Origin: Microbacter margulisiae
GTDB lineage: Bacteria > Bacteroidota > Bacteroidia > Bacteroidales > Paludibacteraceae
DNA: 64,000 bases
Reading direction: 5' to 3'
Assembly (NCBI RefSeq): GCF_014192515.1
Contig: NZ_JACHYB010000002.1
Location: 372,001 to 436,000, forward strand
The position numbers and the translations under genes are program-made. Every line of letters starts with the position of its first letter. The first letter of the stretch is position 1. Under the pieces are notes generated by a model, which was not told the DNA's origin, made no database searches, and saw nothing but the letters and a program-made list of their open reading frames with translations. Positions 28,843-37,341 of this stretch are shown one piece after another.

Positions 28843-30369
28843 TCAGTCAAGTTTCACGATTATCTGTGTAAACGAGTGAGCCGGAAAGGTATAACTAAAC
28901 TCGTTCCCTTTGGTTTTTAACTTTTTTGTAACCGGAATATATTGATCCCGCTTATCAAAAGTATACGGGGCTTCAAGATCATGACTGTCAATTTCGGTCA
29001 CAGAGGCTTCGCCCGCAAAATTACCCGAATGACTTACAAGCTCTGTTGAGACTGGTTTTTCTTTATGACGGTTCACGACATTGAATATCAATGAGCCGGA
29101 ATTTTTGTTATAAACACAGGTGACATCCAAATAGGGAATATCCTTGTAATAGCCACCCGTACTGAATGTGTCACACTTTACCAAAGCATTCAAAGAGGTT
29201 CCTCTACAATTATTGGAAAACAATTTGAAAGTATAAAAGCTGGGCGTTTTGAAGAGTTGTCCATTTTCGCTTCGTGCTAAAATAGAAGTCAACATCGTAT
29301 AATTGCTCATTTTAACGACGTCGGCATGCCGGATAAATGAATTGAAGTATTGCGCCATTGCAAGTGTGGGGAGTAGTCCTTTTCCAAAAGGAGCCCATTC
29401 ATCGAAAGCAATATAAATCGGCTTTGTCATCATATATTTTGACCGGATAACCGAGATAATATCAGCTGTCGTGGTTATCTTTCGTTCTATATCCATTGCC
29501 CCTTGTCCCATATAGGTATAATAGTTGGGAGAATTATCCCAATAACCATGAATAGAGACATAACTGGCAATATTTCTCAATCCCGTGATCACCTTCCGGT
29601 TCCAATCCACCCATTTTCCATCAGGAGCATAATAGGCCGATCCGCTAATAATAAACGACAAACTATCATCTACATCTTTCATAATCTTGGCAGCTTCCGT
29701 AGCAAACTTGATATAATCTTCCGCATCTTTATGACCTATGATCCACGGCTCACCATCTACCTCATTACCGAGATCCCAATATTTTACCCCGTATGGTTTC
29801 GGATGCCCGTATTTGGCTCGAAGGTCAGGATAATAACTCCCCGGCTCCAAATTACAATATTCTACCCAATGCGCTGCTTCATCGAGCGTACCTGTCCCGG
29901 CGTTAATACACATGATATTCTCCGTGCCAATAGCTTTATTCAATTCGATCCATTCATCAGTGCCCACCTGATTATTATCATTAAATCCCCAGGCAAGTTC
30001 TTTAAGTACAGGACGTTTATCCTTAGGACCAATACCATCTTTCCAATGATAATCAGCCGTATAATTCCCTCCCGGCCAACGCATATTTGTTATTTGCAAC
30101 TCCTTTGCTGCGTCAATATAACGCGTATCAAAACCATCCTTGTTTGCAAACGAAGAGCCGGGATCATACAGGGTTCCATACATGGTATTCACTGGGCGTT
30201 GATTTGCATTCGCTCCATGGCCGCTAAAGCCAATTGGTTCCATGAAAACGCCGTAAATATTAGGATCGATCGGGCCGATAACCCGGGCCGTATCAACCGT
30301 TATCCGTGCCATTTGAGCAGACATCGCCAATGGCAAAGCAAAAGCAAGTAATAACAATTTAGTTTTCAT
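28843..30369 (-). CDS. GH51 alpha-L-arabinofuranosidase, secreted
   Basis: Releases terminal alpha-L-arabinofuranose from arabinoxylan or arabinan oligosaccharides. It has 508 residues from the ATG at 30369, which begins a clear signal peptide (MKTKLLLLAFALPLAMSAQ). The longer ATG at 30501 would add 44 residues translated from intergenic repeat sequence, so I reject it. The (beta/alpha)8 barrel has the acid/base E203 in YWDLGNEVDG and the nucleophile E324 in IAFDEWAPF; MRWPGGNY lies near 97-103. A C-terminal beta-sandwich ends SYTFPAHSFTQIIVKL. It is the last gene of the run. It is about 300 residues shorter than the other GH51 here and lacks its extra domains, so the two probably differ in substrate. 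Confidence 0.92.
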   Translation of the reverse strand: MKTKLLLLAFALPLAMSAQMARITVDTARVIGPIDPNIYGVFMEPIGFSGHGANANQRPVNTMYGTLYDPGSSFANKDGFDTRYIDAAKELQITNMRWPGGNYTADYHWKDGIGPKDKRPVLKELAWGFNDNNQVGTDEWIELNKAIGTENIMCINAGTGTLDEAAHWVEYCNLEPGSYYPDLRAKYGHPKPYGVKYWDLGNEVDGEPWIIGHKDAEDYIKFATEAAKIMKDVDDSLSFIISGSAYYAPDGKWVDWNRKVITGLRNIASYVSIHGYWDNSPNYYTYMGQGAMDIERKITTTADIISVIRSKYMMTKPIYIAFDEWAPFGKGLLPTLAMAQYFNSFIRHADVVKMSNYTMLTSILARSENGQLFKTPSFYTFKLFSNNCRGTSLNALVKCDTFSTGGYYKDIPYLDVTCVYNKNSGSLIFNVVNRHKEKPVSTELVSHSGNFAGEASVTEIDSHDLEAPYTFDKRDQYIPVTKKLKTKGNEFSYTFPAHSFTQIIVKLD

Positions 30370-30488
30370 ACGTAAGTCATTTAATTTTAAAAGTATTTGA
30401 TATTTTATTTGAGAAATCGAATAACAAAAAACGGGTTGAAAGTGTAAGGTGTAAAGTTGAAAATTAGTTGCTGTATGCTGATTCTCAT

Positions 30489-30515
30489 TGTCCATTGTCA
30501 ACTGTCCATTGTCAA
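30489..30515. repeat. Short tandem repeat in the GH67-GH51 gap
   Basis: TGTCCATTGTCAA occurs twice in tandem (30489-30501 and 30503-30515), followed by a doubled GTTATTC. This low-complexity intergenic sequence lies in the 189-base gap upstream of the GH51 gene; I recall similar repeats between genes in many Bacteroidota genomes. Confidence 0.7.
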
Positions 30516-30558
30516 TTGAATCAGTTATTCTGTTATTCAGTCATTTGATTGCCACCGT

Positions 30559-32631
30559 TCATCGACTCCTTCCCATATCATTTTTCAGATCATTCAGATT
30601 ATGTACCGGTCGTTCTATATCATAAGGGATCGGCATCCGGCTGAACTGCTGGAAATAGAGCAAACAAGCATCTTTCCAAACCTGAGCATTCTCGCATTGT
30701 TGACGCAGCTTGCTTTGGACAACATAAAATCTTTCTGAATCTACATAAGGTTGAACCCTGTCCCATGTTTTCTGGAATTCACGCACCTGATCCAATCCTT
30801 CCTGATAATGGTAGCACAACGCATCCCATAACGTACGGCCACTTTTCAATTTATACGTCCATGGAAGATGATGGAACCACAACAGATAAATTTCAGGACA
30901 GGTATTCACATCGTTAAACAGGGAACGAAGAGGCTCATGGTATTGGCTTACTGCATCGCTGCCGTTTTCCGTACGATCAAAGCCGATACCCGCAGTATCT
31001 GCTTGATGATAGTAAGGTGCAGTCCAATCCTTCCTAACATATTTTGGAGCCCACCAGGGGCCCGGACCGTAATGATTTTCCGGTGCAAAAAGACAATGTA
31101 ATCCCAGAGGCATCATGTAATTCACTGCCGCCTCCCGGCTTTCCAGCATCATTTGTTTTACCGGTTTGAGGAATTTGATATCCCATACAATGGGAAGGAC
31201 AGTCGATTTGGTTTTATCCTCCGATGCTGTAGGCATAAAGGTAAGTTTCAACCATTCGTCAGCAATCTGATCGCTTGACAATTGGTCATTCCATGCCAGC
31301 CGGCCAAAGGCATACCAGTTTGCCTGGGCAAAAGGATGACCGCACCAATTGGTATCCGAACCTATATTAGACACACCGGCAATCGCCGTATATTTCTGTG
31401 AAAAAATAGTTCCATCCGTACAACGGGCAACGGTACTTCCTTTACCTTCCTGATAGGTGTCACTTTTCAAAAACTCTTTCCACATGGGGGCTAAAAACAC
31501 CAGATGAATGGCCTGTCCGAGATATTCCTGCGTTATTTCAAGCTCCGACATAACAGAGGTTTGTTTCATGGCTCCAAACAACGGGCTGAAAGGTTCGCGA
31601 GGCTGAAAGTCAATGGGTCCATTCTTTACCTGAATAATTACATTATCGCGAAACTTACCATCCAGAGGCATAAATTCCGAATATGCCTGTTTGGCCCGGT
31701 CTTTATCGTTGGCACTATAAACAAAAGCACGCCACATCACTATGCCGCCAAATGGGCGTAAAGCATCAGCCATCACATTGGCTCCGTCGGCATGGGTACG
31801 CCCATAATTTTGTGGGCCAGGTTGTCCCTCGCTATTTGCTTTAACAAGAAAACCACCAAAATCAGGAATCAGACCATAAATTTCCCTAGCCTTGTCTTTC
31901 CACCATTTCTGTACTTCAGGATTCAGGGGATCAGCCGTTTTCAATCCACCAATTACAATAGGAGATGCAAAATTTACGGAGAGATAAGTTCTGATGCCGT
32001 AAGGCCGTAAAACGGCAGCAATGGCTTTTACCCTGTTCAAGTATGCTGTAGTCAGAATCAAAGGAGAAGCATTCACATTATCAAGCACAGCGCCATTGAT
32101 TCCAATCGAAGCATTGGCACGGGCATATGCCTGCCATAATTTTTTGTCCTTCTCTGTGACGGCTAAAGAATCTTTCCCATCATGCCAAAATATAGAACGT
32201 CCGGCATATCCCCGTTCAATAGTTCCGTCCAAATTATCCCAATGATCCAATATGCGGCGCTCATAGGATGGATTACTTATGATCACATCCCGGATAGGAT
32301 TGCCGGTTTGCTGATGACGAAGAAGTGCAAAAACGCCATAAAGAATACCTAAATCGGTATTTGCCTGGACACCATCATCACTCAGCATGTATCCGTCTCC
32401 TTTAATGAATTTGTTTGGTTTAATGGTCAGAACGACCGTAGCATTCGCCTTTCCTTGCCACTCCTGATGCAATTCCTGTTCTGCAATATCAATTGTAGCT
32501 GAATGTTTAGAACAAACTACATTAACTGACGCCGTACTTTTCCCTCGAAGCCAAAGATTGTGACCATCCTCAGCGTGCAAAAGCAAAGGCACACATATCA
32601 ATACTAAAAGGCTAATAATTTGATTCTTCAT
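30559..32631 (-). CDS. aguA: GH67 alpha-glucuronidase
   Basis: Removes (4-O-methyl-)D-glucuronic acid from the non-reducing-end xylose of xylo-oligosaccharides. It has 690 residues with a signal peptide (cleavage after LLLHA, residue 20). The catalytic residues fall at the spacing known for the Cellvibrio enzyme: E268 in VKANSEGQPGP, D341 in KNGPIDFQPREP and E369 in EITQEYLGQ. The C-terminal helical domain is complete. Because GH67 acts only on short aldouronic acids, its presence implies work on oligosaccharides after backbone cleavage, here probably in the periplasm. It lies 39 bases after a GH43 gene. Confidence 0.95.
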   Translation of the reverse strand: MKNQIISLLVLICVPLLLHAEDGHNLWLRGKSTASVNVVCSKHSATIDIAEQELHQEWQGKANATVVLTIKPNKFIKGDGYMLSDDGVQANTDLGILYGVFALLRHQQTGNPIRDVIISNPSYERRILDHWDNLDGTIERGYAGRSIFWHDGKDSLAVTEKDKKLWQAYARANASIGINGAVLDNVNASPLILTTAYLNRVKAIAAVLRPYGIRTYLSVNFASPIVIGGLKTADPLNPEVQKWWKDKAREIYGLIPDFGGFLVKANSEGQPGPQNYGRTHADGANVMADALRPFGGIVMWRAFVYSANDKDRAKQAYSEFMPLDGKFRDNVIIQVKNGPIDFQPREPFSPLFGAMKQTSVMSELEITQEYLGQAIHLVFLAPMWKEFLKSDTYQEGKGSTVARCTDGTIFSQKYTAIAGVSNIGSDTNWCGHPFAQANWYAFGRLAWNDQLSSDQIADEWLKLTFMPTASEDKTKSTVLPIVWDIKFLKPVKQMMLESREAAVNYMMPLGLHCLFAPENHYGPGPWWAPKYVRKDWTAPYYHQADTAGIGFDRTENGSDAVSQYHEPLRSLFNDVNTCPEIYLLWFHHLPWTYKLKSGRTLWDALCYHYQEGLDQVREFQKTWDRVQPYVDSERFYVVQSKLRQQCENAQVWKDACLLYFQQFSRMPIPYDIERPVHNLNDLKNDMGRSR

Positions 32632-32670
32632 AATATATTAATGATTTAACCGGTTTGACATCAAGCAGAT

Positions 32671-34017
32671 TTACTGAAAACTCACCCAATCTATTGCAAC
32701 ATTATTATCGTCCATAAGCTGTACAACCAAATTATGTATGCCTGAATGGAAAGTTAATAAAGAAGAATGGAGGACAGTCCATGTATTGGTCACAGGTATT
32801 TTTATCCGTGCAATGACCGGCCCGTTTCTCTGATCCAACCTTATTTGCAAAACACCTCCTGCTTTGGATAAAACCCTTACATTAGCCCATCTGAGTTTAT
32901 GATATCCAAAATCAACTTTATTGTACTGTATCCAAGCATTCGAAGTATTGAGCATCGTTTTCCATCCTTCGTACGGATGCAGGGAATCAAGAAAAGCGAT
33001 GGATGCGCCTTGTTCGCTTTTACGACTATACCTGTCAATCTGTATCTTCCGGGTAGCATCGGTTATTCCTACTCCGCGCAATGTAGGTATCACTTTTTTA
33101 ATGGTACCATCCGGATTGAAAAACAGGCTATCGATCCTGACAGATCTGTTTTTATCAAAATGAGGAGATAAATCATTATGATGATAAAACAAATACCATT
33201 GCCCTTGAAACTTGACGACTGAACTTTGATTCGTCCAGCAATCGGGTGTTGCATCCATTAAGACTCCTACAACCTTAAAAGGCCCCATGGGATTATCTGC
33301 CATAGCATATTCGAGCCTTTCGGTTTTATCCTGCACATGGGGATAAGTTAAATAATAAATTCCTTTACGTTCAAAGATAAAAGGACCCTCTATGAGACCT
33401 TTATCAGGGAGTCCCTGAATCACATAAGGTTTAGTAGCAAGCTCAAGCATGTTTTTCTTCAGCTTTGCCACATAAATTGCACCCTGTGCCCAATACAAGT
33501 ATGCCTGCTCACCTTTGGTAATCAGAACACAAGGATCAATTCCATGTACATCTTTTATAGGTTCAGGTTGGGGAGCAAAAGGACCGTATGGCTTGGCTGA
33601 GATGGCTACTCCTATTGAGAATCCTCTTCCATAAGCTAAATTCTTTGCCGGAGCCGGGAAGTAAAAATAGTATTTACCGTTTCTGAAAACACAATCAGGC
33701 GCCCACATACTGTACGATGTGGAATCAACCCATTTGACTCTATTCTGGCTCAGGATAACCCCATCATCTTTCCAATCGGTAAGATTTCCCGAAGAAAACA
33801 CATGATAGTCTTTCATACAAAACCAACCAGGTCTTCCTTCCCCCGGTTTAGCCAAGATATCATGTGAAGGATAAAGGTAAACTTTCCCATCAAAAACCCT
33901 TGCCGACGGATCAGCCGTAAACTGATCCATGATAATAGGATTTTGAGCAAACAAATTGCCCGTTCCCAATGTTACCCACATAACGACTAAAAGCGCATGT
34001 AAACTATATTTTCGCAT
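32671..34017 (-). CDS. GH43 enzyme with C-terminal CBM6-like domain
   Basis: A five-bladed beta-propeller glycosidase, 448 residues, with signal peptide MRKYSLHALLVVMWVTLG. I chose the ATG at 34017; one 12 codons upstream also gives a signal-like start. Catalytic residues are visible as FTADPSARVF (base), VHGIDPCVL (pKa modulator) and LIEGPFIFE (acid). The C-terminal ~125 residues (from about TRKIQIDRY) form a CBM6-type domain ending VQLMDDNNVAIDWVSFQ. Likely a beta-xylosidase or alpha-L-arabinofuranosidase on xylo-oligosaccharides. The layout resembles the tandem GH43 pair at 51.7-54.9 kb but the sequence is clearly different. Confidence 0.88.
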   Translation of the reverse strand: MRKYSLHALLVVMWVTLGTGNLFAQNPIIMDQFTADPSARVFDGKVYLYPSHDILAKPGEGRPGWFCMKDYHVFSSGNLTDWKDDGVILSQNRVKWVDSTSYSMWAPDCVFRNGKYYFYFPAPAKNLAYGRGFSIGVAISAKPYGPFAPQPEPIKDVHGIDPCVLITKGEQAYLYWAQGAIYVAKLKKNMLELATKPYVIQGLPDKGLIEGPFIFERKGIYYLTYPHVQDKTERLEYAMADNPMGPFKVVGVLMDATPDCWTNQSSVVKFQGQWYLFYHHNDLSPHFDKNRSVRIDSLFFNPDGTIKKVIPTLRGVGITDATRKIQIDRYSRKSEQGASIAFLDSLHPYEGWKTMLNTSNAWIQYNKVDFGYHKLRWANVRVLSKAGGVLQIRLDQRNGPVIARIKIPVTNTWTVLHSSLLTFHSGIHNLVVQLMDDNNVAIDWVSFQ

Positions 34018-34078
34018 ATCATCAGTTCTATATTGTTTCAAAATACTTTTCACCTGTGAAAAATCAGTTATTTAATAA

Positions 34079-35659
34079 TCATTTCCCTACAGATACAGAA
34101 TTAATAATGGTCTCTGGCGCTGTCTTGAACCAGTCGAAATCCACATATCCGCCTAATGACCTGGTCGCATAGTTGAAAAGACAGAACTTGTTTCCCGTAA
34201 AGACTTTAAGGCTAAATCGCATCCAAAGGGCATTTCCAAAATGGGTAAATGTCTTGTTATCCATACTGTAAGCAAAAGTTGCCCGATTAGTTCCATAATT
34301 TGCATATGCCTTAAAATATATCGTTGACGCTTTTGTTAAAATAGAATCCATGGTAATACCATTATTCACCATCACAATGTAGTCGGCGCCATGCGTTCTT
34401 TTGACACCAATAAAGGCATAAGGATCCTGAAAAACAGCAAGTCCTGCTACGTCGCCATTCCTCATATGACGAATATCCATTTTGGTAGTAGCTGTGGATA
34501 AAATATGCTTTGAATAATACGCAAAGATTCGTTGTGTAAGGGTATTACGGGCTTGCGGAAGTTCGGATACAACCTTAGCTGTCTTGAGTCTCAGGTATCC
34601 GGCCCTTTCCGTTAACGACCATTTCGTCGAATCGGGATTGTGATTCCATCCCCACTGCATACCTAACTTAGGGCTATTAAACTCATCTGATGTAGGCAAT
34701 GTTGCAATTGGATATTCCTTGCCCACATCAGGCTTTTTATATGTAGCAACAGCCTGCCCGTTAACGCCAACCATGGGCCATCCGTCTATCCATTTAACCG
34801 GCTGTAAAGAAGGGAATCGTCCAAATGCCCCCTGATCCACAAAAAGCATTGTCCACCACTCTCCGGTTTGTGTTTTGACGAGCGCTCCCTGATGAATGCC
34901 AAAATTTACACCCCGGGTAGTATCCCTCATCACCACTTTTTCTTCATAAGGGCCATAAACATGTTTTGAACGGAGTGCCACCTGTATCCCGTCAACACCG
35001 CCATAGGTGCTATACAAATAGTAATAGCCATTAATCTTATAAAAATGTGTCCCTTCTAATCCGTGACGGATATCTCCGGTAAAAACCAAAGAATCCTTTC
35101 CGGCAGGCGCAAAGTTTTTATCAAGTTCGGTTACATAAATCTGACTGTTGCCATGCGCCACATAAATTTTCCCATCTGTATCGAAGAGTAGGCTTGCATC
35201 ATAAAATCCTCTTGGCAAATGCCTGATCTTCCAGGGGCCTTCCGGTTTGGCTGCCGTACACAGGAAACCTCCTTCGTCAAGGGTAATAAATAGCAAATAG
35301 TATTTTCCATTATGGTACCTCAAGCTGGTAGCCCACTGGCCATGTCCATACCTGCTACCGCCATCAAGGTTGTAACAAGGACTGAAATCAAACCGCTGAA
35401 CGGCATTAGAGCAGTATTGCCAGTTGACCAGATCTTTCGACTTGAGTATGGGAACTCCGGGGAAAACAAACATCGTGGTGTTGACCATATAGAAGGTATT
35501 TCCTACCCGGATCACATCAGGATCTGGAAAATCTGCGGGAATAACCGGATTCGTGTAGGTTCCGTTCCCATTATCACTGTGATATTTCTGGGCTTTTAAG
35601 CCCCTTGCTGCTATCGGTAATATCAATAAAGCAACCAGCAATGTTGTAATGTATTTCAT
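34079..35659 (-). CDS. GH43 (subfamily 12-like) arabinofuranosidase/xylosidase
   Basis: 526 residues with a signal peptide (MKYITTLLVALLILPIAARG). The propeller shows PADFPDPDVIRVGNTFYMVN (base), FYDASLLFDTDGKIY (pKa modulator) and HGLEGTHFYKI (acid). The last ~190 residues are the beta-sandwich usual for this subfamily (GH43_C2/DUF1349-like), ending GGYVDFDWFKT. Removes arabinofuranose or xylose from arabinoxylan oligosaccharides. The next gene upstream encodes a protein of the same length and layout; they are tandem paralogues with a 57-base gap. Confidence 0.9.
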   Translation of the reverse strand: MKYITTLLVALLILPIAARGLKAQKYHSDNGNGTYTNPVIPADFPDPDVIRVGNTFYMVNTTMFVFPGVPILKSKDLVNWQYCSNAVQRFDFSPCYNLDGGSRYGHGQWATSLRYHNGKYYLLFITLDEGGFLCTAAKPEGPWKIRHLPRGFYDASLLFDTDGKIYVAHGNSQIYVTELDKNFAPAGKDSLVFTGDIRHGLEGTHFYKINGYYYLYSTYGGVDGIQVALRSKHVYGPYEEKVVMRDTTRGVNFGIHQGALVKTQTGEWWTMLFVDQGAFGRFPSLQPVKWIDGWPMVGVNGQAVATYKKPDVGKEYPIATLPTSDEFNSPKLGMQWGWNHNPDSTKWSLTERAGYLRLKTAKVVSELPQARNTLTQRIFAYYSKHILSTATTKMDIRHMRNGDVAGLAVFQDPYAFIGVKRTHGADYIVMVNNGITMDSILTKASTIYFKAYANYGTNRATFAYSMDNKTFTHFGNALWMRFSLKVFTGNKFCLFNYATRSLGGYVDFDWFKTAPETIINSVSVGK

Positions 35660-35716
35660 TTTTTTAATCGATTGATTGCATTAAATTCTTTAGTCCTAAT
35701 TTACCAATGATGACTA

Positions 35717-37297
35717 TTACTTTCTCAAAGAAATCCGATTATTAATATGGAAATAGTCAAAATCAACATATCCTCCTGATAATTGGGTAGCATAATTGAA
35801 CAATCCGAATCGATACCCCATAAATTGTGGAATTGTGTATTGCATCTGAAGTTGTGTACCAATCTGTTTCCACGATTTACCATCAAGGCTGTAAAAAAAA
35901 TAGGCTTTATCTGTATGGTTTCTGAAATCACATTCGGCTTTCAGATAAACTTCCTTTTGATTCAATGGAACACTTTGAACTTCGATAGGGTTACCGGATT
36001 CGGCATTAACCATTACAATTGCTTTACCACCTCTGCCATATTTGACTCCAACCAAACCATATTTTGCCTGTAACAGGGCAAGACCAGCAAAATCTCCTTC
36101 TTTCATATTTGAAATATCAATAGAAGTGGAACCTGAACATACAGGCCCAATGGTGCGTTGAGTCAAAGTGTTGCGAGCCATCAAAAAATTATTGACTATT
36201 TGTCCGGTTCTAAGTCGCAAATAACCTTTTCGTTGGGTTACAGACCACAATGTATTATCCGGATTGTGGTTCCATTGCCAAACTAATGGCAAAGCAGATT
36301 CTCCCTTATGACGGCTAAAATCATCGGATGCTACAATACCGGGAATCAAACCTTTACTTGCGGGAAGATTTTTAAGTTCATCGGGAACCTTACCATTAAC
36401 ACCCAATACAGGCCATCCATTCTCCCAATGAACCGGAACAAGATAGGGGACACGACCAACAGCAGTATAATCACGAAACAAATAAGCATACCATTTCCCC
36501 TTAGGAGTACTGATTAAGCCTCCTTGTGCAACTCCTTTATCCTCGAGACCTAGCCTACCTTCATAAGGACCTGTTATTTTATCAGCTCTATGAATCACAA
36601 CCGTACGCATTCCACCCCGTGGCCAGGTAATATTGAAAAGATAATATTTCCCATTCACCTTAAATAATTGTGAGCCCTCGGCGCCAAGACCAACATTAGG
36701 ACCTGCCGGAGCACTCGCATTGTTAATGAGAATCTGATTAATTCCACCTTGTTTGATGCCAGAAGCATCAGTATTAAGTTCTATAATACGAAGCTGGCCA
36801 TTACCATAAATCATATAGACACGCCCGTCGTCATCAAAAAACAACGAATTGTCATGTAAAGCTGGCTTAAAAGAACATCCTTTCCAAGGGCCTTTTTCTA
36901 TATTTTTCGTAGAATATACATAGGTCTTACCTGTTGTTTGTGAAAACGTAGAAACGTAGTAGATTCCATTGTGATACCTCAGACTACTTGCCCAAGATCC
37001 TTGCCCATAAGCGCTTTTGCCATCGGCAAGATTCAAGGCATCAATATTGGCAAGCGTATCATACGCATAATTGACTATATGCCAATTTACCAAATCTTCT
37101 GACTTCATGATGGGTACGCCGGGGCTCATATGCATTGTAGTACTACTCATATAATAATTGTGACCCACCCGAATCATCGACATATCAGGCACATCGGCAT
37201 ATATGATCGGATTGTGAGCATAACTTTTCTTTGCAAATACTGTATTGAAACACATTGTAAAGAAAAGTGCCATAAAAATGATATAGATTCTTTTCAT
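35717..37297 (-). CDS. GH43 (subfamily 12-like), tandem paralogue
   Basis: 526 residues from the ATG at 37297, which starts the signal peptide MKRIYIIFMALFFTMCFNTV. The upstream ATG at 37345 would overlap the preceding GH51 gene and add 16 polar residues. The base region reads YADVPDMSMIRVGHNYYMSS rather than the usual DFPDPDV; the catalytic Asp of the PD pair is kept. Other sites are LHDNSLFFDDDGRVY and GLGAEGSQLFKV. The C-terminal sandwich ends GGYVDFDYFHI. The divergence from its neighbour in the first blade suggests a different side-chain or linkage preference. Confidence 0.88.
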   Translation of the reverse strand: MKRIYIIFMALFFTMCFNTVFAKKSYAHNPIIYADVPDMSMIRVGHNYYMSSTTMHMSPGVPIMKSEDLVNWHIVNYAYDTLANIDALNLADGKSAYGQGSWASSLRYHNGIYYVSTFSQTTGKTYVYSTKNIEKGPWKGCSFKPALHDNSLFFDDDGRVYMIYGNGQLRIIELNTDASGIKQGGINQILINNASAPAGPNVGLGAEGSQLFKVNGKYYLFNITWPRGGMRTVVIHRADKITGPYEGRLGLEDKGVAQGGLISTPKGKWYAYLFRDYTAVGRVPYLVPVHWENGWPVLGVNGKVPDELKNLPASKGLIPGIVASDDFSRHKGESALPLVWQWNHNPDNTLWSVTQRKGYLRLRTGQIVNNFLMARNTLTQRTIGPVCSGSTSIDISNMKEGDFAGLALLQAKYGLVGVKYGRGGKAIVMVNAESGNPIEVQSVPLNQKEVYLKAECDFRNHTDKAYFFYSLDGKSWKQIGTQLQMQYTIPQFMGYRFGLFNYATQLSGGYVDFDYFHINNRISLRK

Positions 37298-37341
37298 ATA
37301 AATCGTTTTATAATTAGAAGCTTTAAGTATATTCCAAGTTC